64,000 bases of DNA. Source: Mycobacterium terramassiliense. GTDB lineage: Bacteria; Actinomycetota; Actinomycetes; Mycobacteriales; Mycobacteriaceae. The position numbers and the translations under genes were made by a program. The stretch lies in the NCBI RefSeq assembly GCF_900157385.1, contig NZ_LT717701.1:1709772-1773771 (forward strand), in the 5' to 3' direction. Under the pieces are notes generated by a model. The model was not told the origin of the DNA. It searched no databases and worked only from the letters and a program-made list of their open reading frames with translations. Shown here in pieces: positions 52,869 to 60,813 of this stretch. Position 1 is the first letter of the stretch. The number at the start of each line of letters is the position of its first letter.

Positions 52869-53888
52869 CCTTCGTACTCCCAGGACTCCGCGGGAAACCC
52901 GCGGGGGGCGCGGCGGCGCCGCGCGGGCCCGGGATCTTCGGCCGGGCCCGAATCGCGGTACCGCACCTGTGAGATCGGGTGGTGCGTGGGGTTGGAGCCA
53001 TTCCCGGTGGGGGTGGCGCGGCGCCGGCGCGGCTCGTACGGCTCGTAGGCGTCGTGGCTGTCGAAGCGGCTGCCGCGGGGCGCCGGGCGTTCGTAAGGCC
53101 GGTCGTAGGGATTGCGGCGGGTGCGCGGCTCGCGACGAGCGGCCGCGGCGGCGCCGCGGCCGCTCGTCGCGGGCGTCCCTGGGATCGCGTTCGTCGTCCA
53201 GCCCGGGTCGGGCATGCCGGGAGTGCGCGCGGCCGGGACGCTCGGGCCGATCGCCGCGCGTCGTGCGGCCGGTCCTCGAAGCGGCCTTCGGCGAGCGGCC
53301 GGGCGGGCGGGTCCGCTTCGAGCCGCCGGGCTCCGCCTCCTCCGCATCCTCGCTATCACCGAGGCCAAGAAGCGAATTCAACTTCGCGCCAAGGGCGCCG
53401 ACGAAGGAGCTTCGTGTCGCCGCGGCCGCGGCGTCGTCCGTGGATTCGGTGGCCGCCGGCTGCGACTTGCCGAAATACCACCGCGCCAGGCCGATGAGCA
53501 GCACGGCGCCCGCGGTGCCCAGCATCAGCGGAAAACGCTCGATGAGCGGATAGCCGCAGTTGATCAGGAGGTCTTTCAGGTTGCCGGTTTTGCGTCCATG
53601 GAACATCCAGTAGGCGCCCGGCACCGCGCAGAAAAGAATCAGCGGGGGCTGAATGATCGCGGTGAACACGCCGTCTTGCCGCACGACCAGCACCGCGGCC
53701 ACGCAGCCGGCGATATAGAAGCCCGCGAAGACGTGGGTCAAGTCCTTGTGACCGGCGTCGATCGCATAACCGACGGCCGTAGCGGTCACGGCGATGACCA
53801 GGGCCGCCCACCACGGCACGCCTGGGATGTTGGGGTGGATCGACCGGTGGCCAGCCTCGACCGCCGATCTCGCCCGCTGTTTTGGCAC
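52865..53888 (-). pseudogene. Rv1111c-like membrane protein gene, frameshifted
   Basis: The N-terminal part reads from GTG 53888 (VPKQRARSAVEAGHRSIHPN) and has four transmembrane helices (WWAALVIAVTATAVGYAI, HVFAGFYIAGCVAAVLVV, IIQPPLILFCAVPGAYWM, LMLGTAGAVLLIGLARWYF), then a natural-looking charged tail to about DARDERPRR. After that this frame turns into a compositional shadow that runs on antisense through ispH. The expected C-terminus (RNPYDRPYERP ... PAESWEYEG, stop at 52865) is in another frame. The span (1024 bases) is not a multiple of three. The switch falls at a perfect 18-bp inverted repeat at 53131-53171. Two frames together would give about 340 residues, close to the 334 recalled for Rv1111c. 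Confidence 0.7.
53131..53171. repeat. Perfect 18-bp GC-only-rich inverted repeat inside the Rv1111c-like gene
   Basis: CGCGACGAGCGGCCGCGG (53131-53148) and its exact reverse complement (53154-53171) are separated by 5 bases (CGGCG). A hairpin this stable in a coding region is unusual. It coincides with the place where the reading frame changes. Confidence 0.9.
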
Positions 53889-53995
53889 ATGTAGACCGTA
53901 CCGGGAATGGGCCGAAACGCCGGTAAAGACCTTGTTAGGGACCGCTGGCGTGCCACGGTGTCGCACACGCATGAACGCCCCGCCCCACCGCGCCC

Positions 53996-54001
53996 TACAC
54001 T
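53996..54001 (+). promoter_or_regulatory. Candidate -10 element before ychF
   Basis: TACACT (TANNNT) ends 9 bases before the GTG at 54011; leader would be absent or at most a few bases. Confidence 0.38.
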
Positions 54002-54010
54002 TGAATCCCC

Positions 54011-55102
54011 GTGAGCCTCAGCCTGGGAATCGTGGGCCTGCCGAACGTCGGCAAGTCGACGCTGTTCAACGCGCTGACCAGGAATAATGTGGTGGCGGCG
54101 AACTATCCGTTCGCGACGATCGAGCCCAACGAGGGCGTGGTTTCGCTGCCGGACCCGCGGCTGGACAAGCTGGCGGAGCTGTTCGGCTCCGAGCGCATCG
54201 TCCCGGCGCCGGTTACGTTCGTCGACATCGCCGGCCTGGTCAAGGGCGCGTCCGAGGGGGCCGGGCTGGGCAACAAGTTCCTGGCGCACATCCGCGAATG
54301 CGACGCCATCTGCCAGGTGGTGCGGGTCTTTTCCGATGACGATGTGACGCATGTGGCGGGAGAGGTCGATCCGAAATCCGACATCGAGGTCGTCGAAACC
54401 GAGTTGATCCTGGCCGACCTGCAAACGCTCGAGCGTGCGCTGCCGAGGCTGGAGAAGGAGGCGCGCACCAGCAAGGAGCGCAAACCCGTCCACGACGCCG
54501 CCGTCGCCGCGCAGGCGGTGCTGGACGGCGGCACGACGCTGTTTGCCGCGGGCACCGACGTCTCCTCGCTGCGCGAGCTGAACCTGCTGACCACCAAACC
54601 TTTCCTCTACGTCTTCAACGCCGACGAGGCGGTGCTCACCGACGCCGCGCGGGTCGCGGCGCTGCGCCAGCTCGTCGCACCGGCCGACGCGGTGTTCCTG
54701 GACGCGGCCATCGAATCCGAGTTATCCGAGCTTGACGACGAGTCGGCGGCCGAGCTGTTGGAGTCGATCGGTCAGACCGAGCGCGGCCTCGACGCGCTGG
54801 CGCGGGCGGGCTTTCACACGCTGAAGCTGCAGACCTTCCTGACGGCCGGGCCAAAAGAGTCCCGGGCGTGGGTGATTCATCAAGGCGACACCGCGCCCAA
54901 GGCGGCCGGGGTGATCCACAGCGACTTCGAGAAGGGCTTCATCAAGGCCGAGATCGTGTCCTACGACGACCTGATCGCCGCCGGATCCATGGCCGCGGCG
55001 AAGGCCGCAGGCAAGGTCCGCATGGAGGGCAAGGACTACGTCATGGCCGACGGCGACGTGGTGGAGTTCCGGCACGGGGCCACCACCAAGCCGACGCGGT
55101 AA
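54011..55102 (+). CDS. ychF: Redox-regulated/ribosome-binding ATPase YchF
   Basis: 363-residue Obg-family P-loop NTPase that prefers ATP and binds ribosomes. G1 motif GIVGLPNVGKSTLFNALT (residues 6-23), switch region PFATIEPNEGVV, G3 FVDIAGLVKGASEGAGLGNK, and the C-terminal TGS-like domain with SRAWVIHQGDTAPKAAGVIH and YVMADGDVVEFRHG. The G4 position reads YVFNADEA rather than NKxD, as expected for YchF. Counterpart of Rv1112. Confidence 0.95.
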   Translation: MSLSLGIVGLPNVGKSTLFNALTRNNVVAANYPFATIEPNEGVVSLPDPRLDKLAELFGSERIVPAPVTFVDIAGLVKGASEGAGLGNKFLAHIRECDAICQVVRVFSDDDVTHVAGEVDPKSDIEVVETELILADLQTLERALPRLEKEARTSKERKPVHDAAVAAQAVLDGGTTLFAAGTDVSSLRELNLLTTKPFLYVFNADEAVLTDAARVAALRQLVAPADAVFLDAAIESELSELDDESAAELLESIGQTERGLDALARAGFHTLKLQTFLTAGPKESRAWVIHQGDTAPKAAGVIHSDFEKGFIKAEIVSYDDLIAAGSMAAAKAAGKVRMEGKDYVMADGDVVEFRHGATTKPTR

Positions 55103-55229
55103 GGCGCGTCGCGCGCTTTCCGGATCGCCGGCGGCTTCGCACCTCTCGGCATCGGGGTCCGTCGGCCCTTGAAATTCCCCCCAACCGGAGCGACGGTTGA
55201 CGGGGGAGATCATTGGCCGGAGAGGAACG

Positions 55230-55610
55230 ATGCCGACACCGCCTGGCGAGTCCGATTCCCGGGCCGCGCTCGATGAGCGCGAGCAGCTGCTCGCGCGGCG
55301 CGAGGCCGAGGTCTTGGCGCGCGAGTGGCGGGCCGACGAGCGGGATCGGGTCGCCGACGAACGCGATCGGTCGGCGGACGAGCGTGACCGGGTCGCCGGC
55401 GGACGGGACCAGGCCGCCGACGAACGGGAGCGGCGGGCGGACCAACGCGAGGGCTCGGCTGCGGAGCGTGAACTCGAGCGACTACGGCGCCAAGCCGACC
55501 GCGACGAGCGCCTGGCCGCCGATGGTCGCCTGGCGGACGCCCAAAATGCGCGCGAGCAGGCCGAGATTCGGCGTGAGATGGCCGCCAGCGAACGCCGCGA
55601 CGACGAGTGA
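55230..55610 (+). CDS. Highly charged coiled-coil protein with ADERDR repeats
   Basis: 126 residues, about half Arg, Glu, Asp and Ala. Seven-residue units such as ADERDRV, ADERDRS, ADERDRV, ADERERR and ADQREGS follow each other from about residue 37 to 80, giving a long heptad coiled-coil. No other domain, signal or membrane helix. The ATG at 55230 follows AGAGGAA. Similar Arg/Asp-rich repeat proteins occur in actinobacteria without known function. Frame and ribosome site support it, but composition makes homology hard to judge. Confidence 0.65.
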   Translation: MPTPPGESDSRAALDEREQLLARREAEVLAREWRADERDRVADERDRSADERDRVAGGRDQAADERERRADQREGSAAERELERLRRQADRDERLAADGRLADAQNAREQAEIRREMAASERRDDE

Positions 55611-55648
55611 TCCCGCCCCGCAGGGGACGGTGACGCCGTGGGGCCCCG

Positions 55649-56125
55649 CTAGGCGACGGCGGGAGCAAGAATTCCGGGCTGCCCCGAATCGCCACTCAGC
55701 CGGGTCAAGGTGAAACGGTGCGCGATGGGAATGCTGCTGTGGTCCGTATATCCGCAGGCGGCCTCGGTGCGGACGACAACCCTCGTGCCAATTCCCGTGG
55801 CGGGGTCCCAGGTCCATTCGTCGAAGCCCCGGTGCACCGACCCGTCGTTACAGCGCCACGCCGCAGGATTCGGCGGAAAGCTCGCGTGCCACAGATCGGC
55901 GTAGAACTGGGCCTGGCCGGAGGTGTTGGAAAAGCTGACTTGGGCGCAGCCGATACCGCACGGCGTGGCCTTGAATGTCAGGTCGTCGAGACTTCCATCA
56001 TTGAAGTGGACGTTGTACATCCCACCGACCATCTGGTCGGCCACCACCGGGTCGGCTGACGCCGGCGCTGCGAGCGGGATCGCCACGATGCCCAGCGCGA
56101 CGGTCGTCACGAAGATCGTCTTCAT
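55649..56125 (-). CDS. Small secreted protein
   Basis: 158 residues with a clear signal peptide (KTIFVTTVALGIVAIPLAAP, likely cleaved at ASA-DP near residue 24). The mature protein has four Cys (TPCGIGCAQVSF, WRCNDGSV, EAACGYTDH), suggesting two disulfides, and aromatic-rich segments (FDEWTWDPATGIGTRVVV). It resembles small mycobacterial secreted beta-rich proteins; no function can be assigned. Its start is at ATG 56125 and nothing else is on this strand nearby. Confidence 0.75.
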   Translation of the reverse strand: MKTIFVTTVALGIVAIPLAAPASADPVVADQMVGGMYNVHFNDGSLDDLTFKATPCGIGCAQVSFSNTSGQAQFYADLWHASFPPNPAAWRCNDGSVHRGFDEWTWDPATGIGTRVVVRTEAACGYTDHSSIPIAHRFTLTRLSGDSGQPGILAPAVA

Positions 56126-56304
56126 CAGCGTTCCTAACCGGGTAGCCCCTCCGGCAGCACGATACGATCATCTTCCCGGAAAATACAGGCCAGGAAATGG
56201 GTTTGCTGCCCACCCTGACTGAAGGGGATCGCGTCGCGCCTTCGCCGAACCCGAATGGGGAGCACTGCTTGCGCGGATTCGTGTCCAGGGGAAATCCTGG
56301 GCAG

Positions 56305-56700
56305 ATGGCAACTGCAAAGCGGGCGAGGTCGTGGGTTCGGCGGTTTGTGAGCGCGCTGGTGGGCGGCGGGTTGGCATTGGCCGCGTTGGGGCTGAATGGC
56401 GGTCTCGACCCCGGGGCCCACGCCGCCCCGGCCCCCGCGTCCGGCAATCACTGGTGCCCGGGTGACCCGTGGGACCCGGGCTGGGGCAAGGCCTACAACT
56501 GGAACTGGAATGCCTGCCACGACTGGCAAGGTCCGGCCAACCAGGGCGGCCCGGCCGGCTGGGGTCCCTGGGGGCCCCCGCCGGGGTGGGCGCCGCCGCA
56601 GCCACCCCCACCGCCGTGGGCGCCCGGGGCCCAGCTGATGTGGAACCCGACCGTCAACGTCTGGGGGTTCTGGAACAACGGAATCTGGACCCCGGCTTAG
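56305..56700 (+). CDS. Small secreted Trp/Pro-rich protein
   Basis: 131 residues from ATG 56305 (frame open to 56197, but the signal peptide starts here). Basic N-region (ATAKRARSWVRRFVS), hydrophobic core (ALVGGGLALAALGL) and cleavage near AHA-AP. The mature part is rich in Trp, Pro and Gly (NHWCPGDPWDPGW, AYNWNWNACHDWQ, PPPGWAPPQPPPPP) with two Cys. Short secreted proteins of this composition are common in mycobacteria; function unknown. Confidence 0.7.
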   Translation: MATAKRARSWVRRFVSALVGGGLALAALGLNGGLDPGAHAAPAPASGNHWCPGDPWDPGWGKAYNWNWNACHDWQGPANQGGPAGWGPWGPPPGWAPPQPPPPPWAPGAQLMWNPTVNVWGFWNNGIWTPA

Positions 56701-56806
56701 CGCGTCGGCCGAAGCGTGCTCGGCCGAATGAGTCGTGCGGTTTGTCGGAGGTGTTGCCTAACATGCCTGGCGGCAATCACTGCGCACCAGGCACCCGGGA
56801 GGTTCC

Positions 56807-57205
56807 ATGAAGTTCGTCTCGACCCGCATCATCACCGCTGACGTCAATCGGCTGGTCGATTTCTACGAGATGGTCACCGGGGTCGCCGCGGTGTGGGGGA
56901 ACGAACTCTTCGCCGAGATCCCGACATCCGTTGGCACGCTGGCCATCGGCAGCGACAAGACTGTGCCGCTGTTCGGAGCCGGATCCGCCGAGCCGGCGGC
57001 CAACCGGAGCGCGATCGTGGAGTTCATCGTCGAGGACGTGGACGCGGAATTCGAGCGGCTCCGCGACCGCCTCGCCGAGGTCGTGACCGAGCCGACCACC
57101 ATGCCGTGGGGCAACCGCGCGCTGTTGTTCCGCGATCCCGATGGAAATCTCGTCAACCTGTTCACCCCGGTCACCGACGACGCCCGGGCCAAGTTTGGAC
57201 TCTGA
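56807..57205 (+). CDS. VOC/glyoxalase-bleomycin resistance superfamily protein
   Basis: 132-residue protein with one pair of beta-alpha-beta-beta-beta modules: STRIITADVNRLVDFYEMV at the start and the typical end ALLFRDPDGNLVNLFTPV. Length is standard for a single-domain VOC protein, probably a dimer. Metal-binding pattern is incomplete, so enzyme, binding or resistance roles remain open. GGGAGG lies 6 bases before the ATG. Confidence 0.83.
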   Translation: MKFVSTRIITADVNRLVDFYEMVTGVAAVWGNELFAEIPTSVGTLAIGSDKTVPLFGAGSAEPAANRSAIVEFIVEDVDAEFERLRDRLAEVVTEPTTMPWGNRALLFRDPDGNLVNLFTPVTDDARAKFGL

Positions 57206-57251
57206 CCGGCCGCCAAGGGAATTCGAGGCGGCATCGGGACGAACCGATCCG

Positions 57252-57857
57252 TTAACGCATGTCGGCGTGCGCCCGCACCGATGGCGCGATCCAGTCCGTG
57301 AGGAAGCTCCGCAGTGCGTTGCCCGTGCGTGCGGGGCGCCCGGGGTCGACGATGAGCGACTGCAGCATGCGCAGCATGACCTCGACGAGCTCATCGAGCC
57401 GCTCGTCGGCGAATCCCGCTGCGGCCCAATCGACTTCGAATTTTTGCAAAATCGACCTGCCGAACGAGATCGCCATGTCCGAGGTCACCCCGGCGGTCAG
57501 GGCGCTGGCTTTGCCGGGCTGGAGCACCAGGCTGAGGTACTTGTCGTGGGCGATTTGCTCATACGTGTAAGCGATGCCTTCCACGACGGCTTGGGTGGGG
57601 TCGGTGATTGACCCCAAATGGACGGCAACCCGGTCCAGGAAGCCGTCGACGGACGACAGGGCCGCGGCACCCAGGAGCGCCTCATGGGTCGGCAAGTAGC
57701 GGTAGACGGTCTGACGGGTCACGCCGAGAGTTTGGGCGACCTCGGACACGCTCACGGTCCCGCGCTCGTCGATGGCGGTGCGCGCCGTGTCGATGATGCG
57801 AGCGACTGCTTCCTCGTCGTCCGCCGGGATGTTCCCGGCCCAGCCGTGCCGCCGCAT
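57252..57857 (-). CDS. TetR-family transcriptional regulator
   Basis: 201 residues. N-terminal HTH: ARIIDTARTAIDERGTVSVS then EVAQTLGVTRQTVYRYLPTH (about residues 42-61). The C-terminal ligand-binding domain is helical with a TetR_C-like region (LDELVEVMLRMLQSLIVDPG). Start at ATG 57857; the frame remains open upstream as a shadow of the divergent oxygenase. The 99-base gap to the Rieske oxygenase start holds a symmetrical element, so it probably represses itself and the oxygenase operon until an inducing compound binds. Confidence 0.88.
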   Translation of the reverse strand: MRRHGWAGNIPADDEEAVARIIDTARTAIDERGTVSVSEVAQTLGVTRQTVYRYLPTHEALLGAAALSSVDGFLDRVAVHLGSITDPTQAVVEGIAYTYEQIAHDKYLSLVLQPGKASALTAGVTSDMAISFGRSILQKFEVDWAAAGFADERLDELVEVMLRMLQSLIVDPGRPARTGNALRSFLTDWIAPSVRAHADMR

Positions 57858-57898
57858 TGCGTGATCGTCGCACAAAGCGCCCACGAAGCGGCCAGCCC

Positions 57899-57929
57899 TT
57901 GACAGTACAAACCATGTTGACTGTATGGT
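57899..57929 (+). promoter_or_regulatory. Promoter/operator region of the Rieske oxygenase gene
   Basis: TTGACA (57899-57904) is followed by TGTATG (57922, spacer 17) or TATGGT (57924, spacer 19) as possible -10. A direct repeat TTGAC(A/T)GTA occurs at 57899 and 57917 and an inverted pair ACAGT/ACTGT (57902-57906, 57920-57924) lies between the promoter elements, a plausible TetR operator. GAAGGAG before the ATG is a strong ribosome-binding site. Confidence 0.4.
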
Positions 57930-57956
57930 CAGACAGAGCCGACGAAGGAGACCGGG

Positions 57957-59144
57957 ATGCTGTCGACGACCAACAGTCCGGTGCCTGGCACCGACGAGGA
58001 CTTGACGCGGCGAGGCTTGCGCCACGCGCTGGATGGCACCACGGACCTGGCCGAGCGTGAGCTGAGGGTGCCGCTGCACTACTACCGCGATCCGAAGCTC
58101 ACCGAGATCGAGGAGTCGCAGATTCTGCGCAGGGTGCCGTTGGCCATCGTCCCGTCGGCGCAGCTGCCGCACAAGAACGACTACGTGGTCCGCTCGGTGC
58201 TGGGCGATTCGCTGCTGGTGACCCGCGACCGGGCCGGCGCCAGCCACGTCTTGCTCAACTACTGCCGCCACCGCGGCGCGATGCCGGCGTGCGGGTCCGG
58301 CAACGCCTCGCGATTCGTCTGTCCGTATCACGCCTGGACATACCGGAACACCGGCGAGCTGTTCATGGTTCCGGGCAAGGCCGGGTTCGATTCCATGGAC
58401 ACCAAGGGCTACGGGTTGGTCGAACTCCCCTCGGAGGAGCGTCATGGCTTCATCTGGGCGGTGTTGGCCGCCGACGCGACCATCGACCTCGACGCGCACC
58501 TGGGCGTCCTTGGTGCCGAGTTGAAGCTGTGGAACTACGAGGCGTACGGGTACCACACGCAGCGGGAGTTCACCTCCGAGGTGTCATGGAAGGGCGCGCT
58601 GGAGGCCTTCGCCGAGGGATACCACTTTCCCTACGTCCATGGCCAGAGCCTCATCGGGCAGAACACGCTGGCCAACACGATGGTCTACGACGAGTTCGGC
58701 AAGCATCACCGCATCGGCTTCCCGTTCAACTGGATCACCAATGTGGAGACCGACCCCACCGCGCCGCGCGAACCGTCGGCGAACATGGGGGTGATCTACT
58801 GGGTGTATCCGAATCTCATCCTCGCCAATAGCCCTGTGGGCGTGGAGATTATCGACATATTGCCCGAGGGTGACCCGACGCGCTGCACGGTCCGGCACAG
58901 CTGGATGGGGCGAGTCCCGGCGACCAACGACGACCTGAGGGCAGGCTACGACGCGATCTACGAAGGGGTGCATGCCGCCGTCCGCGACGAGGACTTCGCG
59001 ATGCTGCCTCAGTGCGGCGAAGGCGTCAGGCACGGGCAGCACGACCACATGATCATCGGCCGCAACGAGATTGGCGTCCAGCACATGATCAAGGTGTTCG
59101 GCCAAGAACTTGGCGTGGCGCTGCAGTGCGCCGGTGCGCCGTGA
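57957..59144 (+). CDS. Rieske non-haem iron oxygenase, alpha subunit
   Basis: 395-residue aromatic-ring-hydroxylating-type oxygenase. The Rieske [2Fe-2S] motif is LNYCRHRGAMPACG followed by FVCPYHAWTYRNTG (CxH ... CxxH, about residues 102-124). The mononuclear iron site is in EAFAEGYHFPYVHGQ (His pair). Proteins of this type hydroxylate aromatic or steroidal substrates or remove alkyl groups. No ferredoxin reductase or beta subunit is encoded nearby, so electrons must come from elsewhere. ATG at 57957 with GAAGGAG upstream. It overlaps the next gene by one base and is divergent from tetR. Confidence 0.9.
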   Translation: MLSTTNSPVPGTDEDLTRRGLRHALDGTTDLAERELRVPLHYYRDPKLTEIEESQILRRVPLAIVPSAQLPHKNDYVVRSVLGDSLLVTRDRAGASHVLLNYCRHRGAMPACGSGNASRFVCPYHAWTYRNTGELFMVPGKAGFDSMDTKGYGLVELPSEERHGFIWAVLAADATIDLDAHLGVLGAELKLWNYEAYGYHTQREFTSEVSWKGALEAFAEGYHFPYVHGQSLIGQNTLANTMVYDEFGKHHRIGFPFNWITNVETDPTAPREPSANMGVIYWVYPNLILANSPVGVEIIDILPEGDPTRCTVRHSWMGRVPATNDDLRAGYDAIYEGVHAAVRDEDFAMLPQCGEGVRHGQHDHMIIGRNEIGVQHMIKVFGQELGVALQCAGAP

Positions 59145-59626
59145 TGGCCGCACCCAAGCGGCCCCGGCAGTTGGACTCCCCGCTACTGCCGGTCATTTTG
59201 AGTCACATGAGCCGGGCGCAAGTGTGGGTGTACCGCAAGACGAACGGCCGCATCGGGGGCAAGTGGCGCATCGGCGCCGGTTTTCGCAAACCGGTGCCGA
59301 CGCTGCTGCTGGAACACCGCGGCCGCAAATCGGGCAGGCTGTTCACTGTCCCGCTGCTGTACCTGCGCGACGGGCAGGACCTGGTGGTGGTCGCTTCCCA
59401 AGGGGGGCTGCCAACTCACCCGCAGTGGTACCGCAATCTCGTCGCCTGCCCCGAGACGATCGCCCAAATCGGGGGTGAGCGGCGGCCGGTGCGCGCCGTG
59501 ACCGCCGACGCGCGGGAGCGACGCCGCCTGTGGCCGCGCCTGGTCGAGCTCTACGCAGATTTCGATACCTACCAGAGTTGGACCGAGCGCGAGATACCCG
59601 TCGTGGTGTTGCGGCCGCGCTTGTAG
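59144..59626 (+). CDS. F420-dependent nitroreductase-family (Ddn-like) protein
   Basis: 160-residue split-beta-barrel protein of the deazaflavin (F420)-dependent nitroreductase family. Signature segments: PTLLLEHRGRKSGRLFTVPL, DLVVVASQGGLPTHPQWYRN and the C-terminal YQSWTEREIPVVVL. Such proteins use reduced F420 to reduce quinones or other small molecules. The ATG at 59144 shares a base with the oxygenase stop; a GTG at 59141 would add one residue. Likely co-expressed with the Rieske oxygenase under the TetR regulator. Confidence 0.87.
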   Translation: MAAPKRPRQLDSPLLPVILSHMSRAQVWVYRKTNGRIGGKWRIGAGFRKPVPTLLLEHRGRKSGRLFTVPLLYLRDGQDLVVVASQGGLPTHPQWYRNLVACPETIAQIGGERRPVRAVTADARERRRLWPRLVELYADFDTYQSWTEREIPVVVLRPRL

Positions 59627-59747
59627 GCCGGCGCGGCGAATTTCCTGTCCGGAAATTTGCTGCTTTGTCATCGAATTGGTATCGATGCGGCGAACGCCAT
59701 TGCCGGCGGTGCGAATGACTTGCGCCACAAATTTTGATTCATTGTGA

Positions 59748-60233
59748 ATGCTATTGCTAGCGTGCCTGCCCATGGTTGTACTAGCAACGTTAATGACGCT
59801 CATCAATCAGGTCTCCGGGACGCCCTATATCCCGGGCGGCGATTCTCCCGCCGGGACCGATTGCTCGGGGCTGGCTTCGTGGGTCGCCAACGCGGCGTCC
59901 GATAGGCCGGTCTTCGGCAGCAGGTTCAACACCGGCAACGAGGAGGCGGCGCTGTTGGCGCGTGGCTTCCAATACGGGACCGCTCCCAACGCCGTGGTGA
60001 TCGGCTGGAACGGTGGCCACACGGCGGTGACCCTGCCGGACGGCACCTCGGTGTCCAGCGGGGAACGTGGCGGTGTGCACATCGGCGGTCCCGGCGCCTA
60101 CCAGGCCGGATTCACCCACCACATGTTCCTGCCGCTACCGGATGGCGACGGTGCGGTGCCGCCGCCGCCCGACGCGCCGCCCCCACCGGCGGGCGCGCCG
60201 CCGCCCGGCGGCCCGGGAATTGCGAATACGTAA
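59748..60233 (+). CDS. Secreted NlpC/P60-like cysteine peptidase-type protein
   Basis: 161 residues from ATG 59748; an in-frame ATG at 59772 is possible. A hydrophobic start (LLACLPMVVLATLMTL) may be a short signal or anchor. The core resembles NlpC/P60-type hydrolases: GTPYIPGGDSPAGTDCSGLA carries the Cys in DCSG and NGGHTAVTLPDG the His. The tail is Pro-rich (PPPPDAPPPPAGAPPP). A peptidoglycan-related peptidase role is inferred. Its 5' flank is clearly more AT-rich than the rest of the window. Confidence 0.72.
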   Translation: MLLLACLPMVVLATLMTLINQVSGTPYIPGGDSPAGTDCSGLASWVANAASDRPVFGSRFNTGNEEAALLARGFQYGTAPNAVVIGWNGGHTAVTLPDGTSVSSGERGGVHIGGPGAYQAGFTHHMFLPLPDGDGAVPPPPDAPPPPAGAPPPGGPGIANT

Positions 60234-60365
60234 CGAATTGAATCGCGTTCGATTCGTTTATCGAAAAACATTTCGTAATTTCGTCACGATTGTGAACTGA
60301 CGCCGCATGGCCGGGAATTGTGGGCTACGTCACTGCGCCCTTGCGCGGAAGTTCAATACCAAGGA

Positions 60366-60399
60366 TTTGCCTAGGCGTCAACGAGGACGCCTAGGCAAA
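60366..60399. repeat. Perfect 14-bp inverted repeat
   Basis: TTTGCCTAGGCGTC (60366-60379) and GACGCCTAGGCAAA (60386-60399) are exact reverse complements around a 6-base loop. It lies in the 256-bp gap between the NlpC-like gene and the monooxygenase gene, about 90 bases before the latter's start. It could be a terminator-like hairpin (though it lacks a T run), or an operator for the downstream gene. Confidence 0.85.
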
Positions 60400-60489
60400 A
60401 CTTTGCTGTAGCCTGGATTTGGTGAGCGCTCGGGCGCGGCACGTATGCTGGCGCTGCCGGGGAGCTGCAAGCCAAGGTGGGGAGCGGGC

Positions 60490-60813
60490 GTGATCTTCAT
60501 AGTCGTCAAGTTCGAGACCAAACCCGAGTGGACCGATCGCTGGCCGCAATTGGTTGCCCCGTTCACGGCCGCAACCCGCGCCGAGGAGGGCAACCTGTGG
60601 TTCGAGTGGTCGCGCAGCCTGGACAACCCGGCGGAGTACGTGCTCGTGGAGGCCTTCCGGGATGCTGACGCCGGAGGCGTTCACGTCAACAGCGATCACT
60701 TCAAGCGGGCGATGCGCGAGCTCCCGCAGGCGCTGAGGTCCACCCCCAAGATCATCAACCAAACCCTCGACGCCGCGGGGTGGTCCGAGATGGGGGAGAT
60801 GTCGGTCGGTTAG
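60490..60813 (+). CDS. Antibiotic biosynthesis monooxygenase (ABM) domain protein (Rv1117-like)
   Basis: 107-residue ABM-fold protein: FIVVKFETKPEWTDRWPQLV, FTAATRAEEGNLWFEWSRSL, EYVLVEAFRDADAG and VNSDHFKRAMRELP fit the dimeric ferredoxin-like monooxygenase family (YgiN type, quinol monooxygenase-like). The size equals that recalled for Rv1117. GTG start at 60490 with GGGGAG upstream. The end overlaps the convergent gene by 4 bases. Confidence 0.85.
   Translation: MIFIVVKFETKPEWTDRWPQLVAPFTAATRAEEGNLWFEWSRSLDNPAEYVLVEAFRDADAGGVHVNSDHFKRAMRELPQALRSTPKIINQTLDAAGWSEMGEMSVG

Noticed and set aside
51774..53972. 732-codon minus-strand frame as one protein
   Set aside because: Its second half runs antisense through ispH with shadow composition; only the N-terminal 200 or so residues are real (Rv1111c-like).
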